11,860 nucleotides of DNA from an uncultured Eubacteriales bacterium (GTDB lineage Bacteria; Bacillota_A; Clostridia; Christensenellales; Aristaeellaceae): NCBI GenBank assembly GCA_900313545.1, contig OMRS01000176.1, positions 1-11,860 on the forward strand, given 5' to 3'. This document shows positions 6,931 through 11,860 of the stretch, piece by piece. Positions within the stretch are counted from its first letter, which is position 1; each line of letters starts with the position of its first letter. A program made the translations under genes and the position numbers. Under the pieces are notes generated by a model. The model saw only the letters and a program-made list of their open reading frames with translations, was not told the DNA's origin and made no database searches.

Positions 6931-6971
6931 TTATCTGGTTTAAACGATATCCGTGGGTAGGAGGAACGTTT

Positions 6972-7322
6972 ATGGAATGCAAGATCAACAATGAACTTGG
7001 CCAAATTACCATTAATGAGGAAGTCCTGCTGAAAGTGGCCGGGTATGCGACCTTGGAGTGCTACGGCATTGTGGCCATGTCCAGCAAACGGGCCAAGGAC
7101 GGCCTTGTGGAATGGCTGGGAGGCGAGAACCTCACCAAGGGCGTAGACCTGCGGGTGACGAATGAAGGGATTGACATCGATCTGTACATCATCGTGGAAT
7201 ACGGCGTCTCCATCGTGGAAGTCTGCAAGATCATCCGGTCCCAGGTATGCTACAAAATTGAGAATATGACTGGTGCAAAGGTGCGCAGAGTGAATGTGTC
7301 CGTGGAAGGCATCCGCATCTGA
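6972..7322 (+). CDS. Asp23/Gls24 family protein (YloU-like)
   Basis: This 116-residue protein is the full length of the short YloU-type members. It has the family layout: an opening strand GQITINEEVL (10-19), AGYATLECYGIVAMSS (23-38) including the usual ALE.YGIVGM-like motif, a strand pair with IDIDLYIIVEYGVSI (67-81), a helix with VCKIIRSQVCYKIENMTG (84-101), and a final strand VRRVNVSVEGIRI. No signal peptide or membrane segment is present, so it is cytosolic. Family members are linked to envelope stress and alkaline tolerance, and the exact function is unknown. A strong AGGAGG precedes the ATG. fakA starts 26 bases downstream without a terminator. This gene pair is widely conserved in Bacillota, which suggests a shared role at the membrane, though that is inference. 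Confidence 0.93.
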   Translation: MECKINNELGQITINEEVLLKVAGYATLECYGIVAMSSKRAKDGLVEWLGGENLTKGVDLRVTNEGIDIDLYIIVEYGVSIVEVCKIIRSQVCYKIENMTGAKVRRVNVSVEGIRI

Positions 7323-7335
7323 TCCCATTGAAAAT

Positions 7336-7351
7336 GGAGGCGAAATGATTG
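7336..7351 (+). promoter_or_regulatory. Ribosome binding site that fixes a TTG start for fakA
   Basis: GGAGG at 7336-7340 lies eight bases before TTG at 7349-7351. An ATG at 7345 is closer, but it is in another frame and stops after seven codons (TGA 7366-7368). Alignment of the protein start with the known family start (a few residues, then [IL]DG, then an acidic EM..AG) supports TTG. Confidence 0.8.
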
Positions 7352-9070
7352 ACACCGAAGAGTATTGACGGGCTTTTGCTGAAAGAGATGCTCATTGCCG
7401 GGGCAACCCTCCTTGACATCAACCATGAAGAGGTGGATTCCCTCAATGTCTTCCCGGTACCTGATGGGGATACGGGAACCAACATGTCTCTGACCATGAA
7501 ATCCACCGTCAAGGATATTGAACCCCTGGATGAGCACAGCGCGTCAGCGATTATGAAAGTGGCATCCAAAGGCGCCCTCAAGGGCGCACGGGGAAATTCC
7601 GGCGTGATTCTCTCCCAGATTCTGCGCGGTTTTTCAAAATCCCTGGATAATGCCGAAACCATCGACCAGGCTGCGTTTGTGGCCGGACTGAAGAAAGGCT
7701 CCGAGACTGCCTACAAGGCGGTCATGAAACCCAAGGAAGGCACCATCCTCACCGTCATCCGCGTTATTTCGGAGGACGCTGAGCGCTACAGCATCCGTCA
7801 TCCCGACAACCTGAGCGGGCTGCTGGACAAGATCGTCAAAAGCGGCGAAGTCATTCTGGAGAAAACTCCGGACATGCTGCCCGCCCTCAAGCAGGCCGGC
7901 GTGGTGGATTCCGGCGGACAGGGCCTTCTGTATGTGCTCAAGGGCTGGCGGGCCGCCTATCACGGAGAGAAGATTGAAAAAGCTCCCGCGGAACCGGAGG
8001 TCCCCTCTCCCGAGGAAGAGACCCCCGCCACCCTGGAGACGCTCAAGTTCCGTTACGAGGTATCCTATCTCATCAAGTATCTGGGCGAAAGCGTCACGGA
8101 GGATGATGTCAACAAGTTCCGGACCCGCCTGACCCGCATCGGCGAAAAGGTGTCCGTGGAGAACGGCCCGGATTCCGGCCTCAGTGTCCGCCTGTGCACC
8201 AATGTCCCCGGAAAGTGCATCCAGTATGCCTGTGACCTGGGCGAGGTGGTGGACCTGAAGTTTGACAACCTGGCCGAAAAGATCCGCGAGCGCATTGCCG
8301 GGGAGCAGGCGAAGGCGCAGGCGGAGGAGCAGGCGCGTCGTGAAGCGGAAGAGGCGGAACGTGCCGCCGGTGCAGCCGCCCAGGCCGCTCCCGTCGAAAA
8401 TGCGGCTCCCCTCAATGAATACGGATTTGTGGCCGTGTCCATCGGCTCCGGCTTCTCCCAGATCTTCACGGAACTGGGGGTCAGCCAGATCGTGGAGGGC
8501 GGTCAGACCATGAATCCCAGCATCGAGGACATCCTGGCAGCCATCAACCGGGTGGATGCCAGAAATGTGTTCGTGCTGCCCAACAACTCCAACATCGTGC
8601 TTGCGGCCACCCAGGCCGCGGAACTGTCCGAGAAGACGGTCTGCGTGCTGCCCACCAAGAACACCGCCATGGGCATCGGCGCCGTCATCGCCTTCGAGCC
8701 GGATGCCGATCTGGAGACCAACCGCCGGAAGATGACCGAAGCCAGTGAAAACGTCAAAACCGGTCAGATCACCTACGCCGTGCGGGACACGGTCTTTGAG
8801 GACAAGGAAATCCACGAGGGGGACATCATCGGCATCCACAACGGCTGCATCGAGGTGGTGGGCCGCAGTGTCCATGACATCGCAGTGGACCTGGTGCGCT
8901 CCGTGGTGGAGGAATCGGATTCCCTCATCACCATCTATTACGGACAGGATGTCAAGGAGGAAGATGCCACCGCCCTGGCGGGTGAAATCTCCACCATCTA
9001 TCCGGAGATGGATGTGGAGGTTCAGTACGGCGGACAGCCCCTGTACTACTATCTCATCGCCACCGAGTAA
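7349..9070 (+). CDS. fakA: Fatty acid kinase ATP-binding subunit FakA (DhaL/DAK2 domain, YloV-like)
   Basis: This 573-residue protein phosphorylates fatty acids held by a FakB (DegV-family) carrier, feeding host or recycled fatty acids into phospholipid synthesis. The N-terminal DhaL kinase domain (about 5-200) shows the nucleotide and Mg2+ site NVFPVPDGDTGTNM (33-46) and GARGNSGVILSQILRG (79-94). The middle domain spans about 230-318. An Ala/Glu/Arg-rich linker (about 319-354) joins it to the C-terminal domain (355-573), which has GGQTMNPS (384-391), PNNSNI (411-416) and GIHNGCI (495-501). The Cys and two His that bind metal in the middle domain of characterised FakA appear replaced (E237, R281, C283). 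No fakB lies in the window. It begins at TTG with GGAGG upstream and follows the asp23-like gene in one transcript. Confidence 0.95.
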   Translation: MTPKSIDGLLLKEMLIAGATLLDINHEEVDSLNVFPVPDGDTGTNMSLTMKSTVKDIEPLDEHSASAIMKVASKGALKGARGNSGVILSQILRGFSKSLDNAETIDQAAFVAGLKKGSETAYKAVMKPKEGTILTVIRVISEDAERYSIRHPDNLSGLLDKIVKSGEVILEKTPDMLPALKQAGVVDSGGQGLLYVLKGWRAAYHGEKIEKAPAEPEVPSPEEETPATLETLKFRYEVSYLIKYLGESVTEDDVNKFRTRLTRIGEKVSVENGPDSGLSVRLCTNVPGKCIQYACDLGEVVDLKFDNLAEKIRERIAGEQAKAQAEEQARREAEEAERAAGAAAQAAPVENAAPLNEYGFVAVSIGSGFSQIFTELGVSQIVEGGQTMNPSIEDILAAINRVDARNVFVLPNNSNIVLAATQAAELSEKTVCVLPTKNTAMGIGAVIAFEPDADLETNRRKMTEASENVKTGQITYAVRDTVFEDKEIHEGDIIGIHNGCIEVVGRSVHDIAVDLVRSVVEESDSLITIYYGQDVKEEDATALAGEISTIYPEMDVEVQYGGQPLYYYLIATE

Positions 9071-9077
9071 CATCCGG

Positions 9078-9107
9078 CCGCCTCTGACATCTGCCAGGGG
9101 CGGTTTC
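9078..9107 (+). terminator. Hairpin between fakA and recG, possible partial terminator
   Basis: CCGCCTCTG (9078-9086) pairs with CAGGGGCGG (9095-9103), giving 9 bp with one G-T pair and an eight-base loop. The tail is only TTTCT, so termination would be incomplete. It ends about 20 bases before the recG ATG and may reduce recG expression relative to fakA. Confidence 0.45.
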
Positions 9108-9125
9108 TCATTGTCAGGAGCATCC

Positions 9126-11111
9126 ATGAGCGACATCTCGACACTTCGCGGCTTCGGCGCAAAGCGCACGGAGGGCCTCCGGGCGGAAGGCATCCGTGAC
9201 ACGCTGGACCTGCTGCGTTTTTTTCCCTGCGATTATCATGACTGCCTCCAGCCCCTTACCCTTGACAGGGTGCCTGCGGGGGAGGCCTGCTGCTTTACCG
9301 GGACCCTCCTCAAGGGCCCCGCAGTCATCTCCGGGGGATACATCACCCGGGTGACCCTGGAGAGCGGGGGAAAGCACTGTACCTGCATGTGGTTCAACAT
9401 GTCCTGGATCGCCCGGAAACTGCACGAGGGGGAGACCCTGGTCCTGTACGGGCGCATCCAGCCGGACCGCCACGGCAGGCCGGCATGCTACAACCCCGTC
9501 TTTGAAACTCCGGGGCAGATCACGCCGGTATACCGGCAAATCAAAAGCATCGGACAGAAGCTTCTGCGGGACACGATCCGCCATCTGCTTTCCACCGATG
9601 TCCCCGAGGACTGGATGGCCCCCTCCTTTCTGGCGCGCTATGAACTTCCGGACCTGCGCCATGCGCTTTGCCGGATTCATTTCCCGGGTACAAGGGAGGA
9701 ACTGCTGCAGGCGCGGCGCCGCTTTGAGCTGGAGGAAATGCTGGTCTGGCAAACCCTCTTCACCGGTCTGCGGCGACGCACGCCCCAGGAGGACCCCCTT
9801 GCCGTCAATGAGGCCTGGCTGTCCGAGCTGTTTGGACGTCTGCCCTATACCCCCACCGGGGCGCAGATGCGCTGCATCCGGGAGATCATTTCGGACCTGA
9901 ACGGGAAAACCCTCATGACCCGTCTGGTGCAGGGGGATGTGGGCTGCGGGAAGACGCTGATCGCCATTGCCGCGCTGTACCTGGTGGCCCGCTCCGGCGC
10001 CCAGGCCGTGCTCATGGCTCCCACGGAAATCCTGGCCCAGCAGCATTACGCGCAGGTCTGCCGCCTTCTGGAGGGAAGCGGCATCTCCTGCGGGCTGCTG
10101 GTGGGGAGTCTGCCGGCAGCCCAGCGGCGCGAGGTCCACCGGCAGCTTGCAGAAGGGGAGCTGTCCCTGGCGGTGGGGACCCACGCTCTGCTTTCCGAAG
10201 GGGTCCGCTTCAGGGATCTCCGGCTGGTCATCACCGACGAACAGCACCGCTTCGGTGCGAGGCAGCGTACCGCCCTGGAGGAAAAGGGGGCCCGCACCCA
10301 TGTCCTGGTCATGAGCGCCACGCCCATCCCCAGAACCCTGTCGATGGTGCTCTTTGGCGACCTGGACCTGTCGGTGGTGGACGAACTTCCCCCGGGGCGC
10401 AGGCAGGTCCGTACACGCGTGGTTCCGGAGGAGCGGCGTGAGGCGATGTATGCCTTCATCCGGGAACAGGCGTCCGCGGGGCAGCAGGCATATGTCGTCT
10501 GCCGACTGATCGGGAAGGGCGAAACGGAGTTCAGCGTACACAGCGCCATCTCCGAAGCGGAGCATCTGAGAGAGGTGCTGGCGCCTGCCCGGGTCGGTCT
10601 GGTCCATGGAAAGATGAAAAAGGAGGAGCAGGAGGAGGTTCTCCGGCGCTTCCGCGGGAAGGACATCCATGTGCTGGTGGCCACCACGGTCATTGAAGTG
10701 GGCGTGGATGTGCCTGACGCCACCATCATGGTCATCGAGGATGCCGCCGGCTTCGGCCTGGCCCAGCTGCACCAGCTGCGCGGCAGGGTCGGGCGGGGGA
10801 ACCTGGAAAGCTGGTGTTTCCTCATGGCTGAGAAAAACGAACGCCTCGCGTGCCTGTGCGCCACCTCGAACGGCTTTGAGATCGCGGAGACAGACCTGCG
10901 CCTGCGGGGTGCGGGGGAGTACTTCGGCGCGCAGCAGCACGGACAGGGCCGATTCCCTGCGGAGCTGTTCACCGGAGATTCCGCTGCCGCCCTCCAGACC
11001 CGCGAGGCCTTTGAGATTCTCCGGGACCAGTACCCGGAGATGCTGAAGTACCTGCAGGGCCGGGCGCGCGAATACGCCGCCAGCGAGGGAATCCTCACTT
11101 CAGTAAACTGA
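9126..11111 (+). CDS. recG: ATP-dependent DNA helicase RecG
   Basis: This 661-residue protein, close to the family's usual 680, remodels stalled replication forks and Holliday junctions. The N-terminal wedge/OB domain covers about 1-135. It starts with STLRGFGAKRTEGL, the usual opening that contacts DNA. The motor has Walker A GDVGCGKT (270-277), DEQH (371-374) in ITDEQHRFGARQR, SATPIPRT (397-404), ATTVIEVGVDVP (519-530) and QLRGRVGRG (550-558), followed by the RecG-specific DLRLRGAGEYFGAQQ stretch (590-604). Walker A has Cys274 where Ser is common, a tolerated position. The start at 9126 is supported by CAGGAG six bases upstream and by the family N-terminus. The frame is open further 5' inside fakA but does not look like protein there. 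It is probably cotranscribed with fakA. Confidence 0.97.
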   Translation: MSDISTLRGFGAKRTEGLRAEGIRDTLDLLRFFPCDYHDCLQPLTLDRVPAGEACCFTGTLLKGPAVISGGYITRVTLESGGKHCTCMWFNMSWIARKLHEGETLVLYGRIQPDRHGRPACYNPVFETPGQITPVYRQIKSIGQKLLRDTIRHLLSTDVPEDWMAPSFLARYELPDLRHALCRIHFPGTREELLQARRRFELEEMLVWQTLFTGLRRRTPQEDPLAVNEAWLSELFGRLPYTPTGAQMRCIREIISDLNGKTLMTRLVQGDVGCGKTLIAIAALYLVARSGAQAVLMAPTEILAQQHYAQVCRLLEGSGISCGLLVGSLPAAQRREVHRQLAEGELSLAVGTHALLSEGVRFRDLRLVITDEQHRFGARQRTALEEKGARTHVLVMSATPIPRTLSMVLFGDLDLSVVDELPPGRRQVRTRVVPEERREAMYAFIREQASAGQQAYVVCRLIGKGETEFSVHSAISEAEHLREVLAPARVGLVHGKMKKEEQEEVLRRFRGKDIHVLVATTVIEVGVDVPDATIMVIEDAAGFGLAQLHQLRGRVGRGNLESWCFLMAEKNERLACLCATSNGFEIAETDLRLRGAGEYFGAQQHGQGRFPAELFTGDSAAALQTREAFEILRDQYPEMLKYLQGRAREYAASEGILTSVN

Positions 11112-11202
11112 ACTGCGTCAGATTTCCAAAGAACCGCCCCCGAAAAACTGGTAATTATTTCCTGTTTTCCGCTCATCTTTTTGCCATTATTGAAAAAAAT
11201 GA

Positions 11203-11231
11203 TTGCAAAATATAGAAAAACCGAATATAAT
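11203..11231 (+). promoter_or_regulatory. Sigma-A promoter of ppdK with an AT-rich upstream element
   Basis: TTGCAA at 11203-11208, a 17-base spacer and a perfect TATAAT at 11226-11231. The preceding stretch (about 11183-11202) is AT-rich with an A7 tract and could act as an UP element. The start is expected near 11238, leaving a 5' leader of about 73 bases. No terminator for recG is visible in 11112-11200, and that stretch holds no gene. Confidence 0.85.
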
Positions 11232-11244
11232 CTGTGAGTCACAG
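11232..11244. promoter_or_regulatory. Perfect palindrome on the predicted ppdK start site, candidate operator
   Basis: CTGTGA-G-TCACAG is a perfect 6+1+6 inverted repeat that begins directly after the -10 box and is centred on the expected +1 base (11238). A protein bound here would block initiation. The half-site TGTGA also occurs in CRP/FNR and Rex operators, but the one-base spacer does not fit those, so the regulator cannot be named. Confidence 0.5.
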
Positions 11245-11268
11245 GGCGCCACACTATATCTTGCGCCC
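11244..11268 (+). promoter_or_regulatory. Hairpin in the 5' leader of ppdK
   Basis: GGGCGC (11244-11249) pairs with GCGCCC (11263-11268) around a 13-base AT-rich loop. It lies at the very 5' end of the expected transcript, with no T-run after it, so it is not a terminator. A role in mRNA stability or as a protein site is possible. The ribosome binding site downstream is free. Confidence 0.4.
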
Positions 11269-11310
11269 GTATCTGTAACATGATCTAGTTTTCAAGGAGG
11301 AGAAGACTGA

Positions 11311-11860
11311 ATGACAAAGTATGTCTATCTGTTCAAGGAAGGCAATGCGGAAATGCGGAACCTTCTGGGCGGAAAAGGCGCCAACCTGGCTGAAATGACC
11401 AACCTTGGCCTGCCGGTTCCCCAGGGCTTTACCATCACCACGGAAGCCTGCACCCGGTATTACACCGATGGAAAGGTCATCGGCGAGGACATCGTTGAGC
11501 AGATCTATGCCGCGCTGGCTGAGACGGAAAAAATCTCCGGCAAGAAGTTCGGTGATTTTGACAATCCTTTCCTCGTTTCCGTCCGTTCCGGTGCCCGTGC
11601 ATCCATGCCCGGCATGATGGATACCATTCTGAACCTGGGACTCAATGATGTCGCCGTCAAGGGCCTGGCCAACCTCACCCAGAATGAGCGCTTTGCCTAC
11701 GATGCCTACCGCCGTTTCATCCAGATGTTCTCGGACGTGGTTATGGAGGTTCCGAAGAGCCATTTTGAGAAACTGATCGATGAAATCAAGAAGGAAAAAG
11801 GCGTTACCTATGACGTTGAGCTGACCACGGAAGACCTGAAAGAGCTGGTAAAGCGCTTTA
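11311..11860 (+). CDS. ppdK: Pyruvate, phosphate dikinase, N-terminal part (cut by the window edge)
   Basis: The first 183 residues of an enzyme of about 870-880 are present. PPDK interconverts pyruvate, ATP and phosphate with phosphoenolpyruvate, AMP and pyrophosphate. Many anaerobic Bacillota use it for pyrophosphate-linked glycolysis or for gluconeogenesis. The visible part is the ATP-grasp nucleotide-binding domain: [12 protein letters not shown] (18-29) with K22 and [17 protein letters not shown] (89-105) with R92, matching the ATP-site Lys22 and Arg92 known from the Clostridium symbiosum enzyme. [13 protein letters not shown] (35-47) is also typical of PPDK rather than PEP synthase. AAGGAGG lies at 11294-11300, ten bases before the ATG. 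The gene has its own promoter and leader, separate from recG. The phosphohistidine and PEP domains lie beyond the window. Confidence 0.97.
   Translation, partial: MTKYVYLFKEGNAEMRNLLGGKGANLAEMTNLGLPVPQGFTITTEACTRYYTDGKVIGEDIVEQIYAALAETEKISGKKFGDFDNPFLVSVRSGARASMPGMMDTILNLGLNDVAVKGLANLTQNERFAYDAYRRFIQMFSDVVMEVPKSHFEKLIDEIKKEKGVTYDVELTTEDLKELVKRF

Noticed and set aside
5120..7012. Long open frame on the - strand (630 codons) opposite the foldase, rpmB and the rpmB terminator
   Set aside because: It crosses a real terminator and two promoters, has low-complexity Leu/Gly/His-rich content, and mirrors the codon bias of the + strand genes. It is an antisense shadow.
8745..9125. Upstream extension of the recG frame into fakA
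   Set aside because: The translated extension is Ser/Arg/Pro-rich noise. The family N-terminus and a ribosome binding site mark the ATG at 9126.
7634..9202. Open frame on the - strand (522 codons) opposite fakA
   Set aside because: It is composed of His/Asp/Gly-rich antisense sequence, and fakA on the + strand is complete.
9114..10940. Long open frame on the - strand (608 codons) opposite recG
   Set aside because: recG motifs are intact on the + strand. The antisense product has no recognisable domain and arises from the GC-rich third codon positions.
11232..11244. CRP- or Rex-type operator for the ppdK palindrome
   Set aside because: Half-sites look similar, but both families need a longer spacer between TGTGA and TCACA. 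Only the generic palindrome is supported.
11238..11310. Riboswitch or T-box in the ppdK leader
   Set aside because: The leader is only about 73 bases, has one simple hairpin, no T-box sequence and no terminator/antiterminator pair.
1..11860. CRISPR arrays, insertion sequences, phage genes, toxin-antitoxin pairs or a defence island
   Set aside because: No spaced direct repeats, transposase or integrase motifs, terminal inverted repeats or nuclease pairs were seen. All genes are housekeeping types in a conserved order.

Overview
The window looks like ordinary chromosomal core DNA of a GC-rich member of the Bacillota (Firmicutes), probably Clostridia or Erysipelotrichia-like. The reasons are: strong AGGAGG-type ribosome binding sites, sigma-A promoters with 17-base spacers, a gene set and order familiar from that phylum (DUF2232 membrane protein, L9, DnaB; L28, Asp23-like, FakA, RecG), a lipoprotein foldase of the PrsA kind, and pyruvate phosphate dikinase. 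All genes are on the + strand. I see no insertion sequence, phage gene, CRISPR array or other sign of transfer.

Layout. Bases 1-276 are the end of a tRNA operon: the last bases of a probable upstream tRNA, then tRNA-Gly(GCC), tRNA-Gly(TCC) and tRNA-Lys(CTT) with only 2-base spacers between the last three, closed by a strong intrinsic terminator. Bases 292-4946 form one tightly packed run: DUF2232 (YybS-like) membrane protein, ribosomal protein L9, replicative helicase DnaB, an unrecognised 157-residue two-helix membrane protein, and a DUF6056-type polytopic membrane protein. I see no promoter directly in front of this run. Bases 4947-5110 hold a terminator-like hairpin at the end of the run and a perfect-consensus promoter (TTGACA, 17 bases, TATAAT) for a lipoprotein parvulin-type foldase (5111-6556). 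Next, rpmB (L28) has its own extended -10 promoter and terminator. A further promoter at 6902-6930 drives an Asp23-family gene, fakA (fatty acid kinase, TTG start) and probably recG, with a possible attenuating hairpin between fakA and recG. The last 200 bases before the edge are a 5' regulatory region for ppdK: a good promoter, a perfect palindrome centred on the predicted transcription start, and a leader hairpin. ppdK runs off the window.

Functionally these are mostly housekeeping genes: translation (tRNAs, L9, L28), replication and repair (DnaB, RecG), envelope and lipid functions (foldase, Asp23-like, FakA, DUF6056 protein) and glycolytic or gluconeogenic carbon flow (PPDK). I found no undescribed multi-gene system. 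The points most worth a second look are inside known genes: a foldase with a coiled coil of about 80 residues inserted in its parvulin domain and without the usual first active-site His; a FakA whose middle domain seems to lack the Cys and His residues of the family metal site; the operator-like palindrome on the ppdK start; and a tRNA-Gly with C at the normally invariant position 55.
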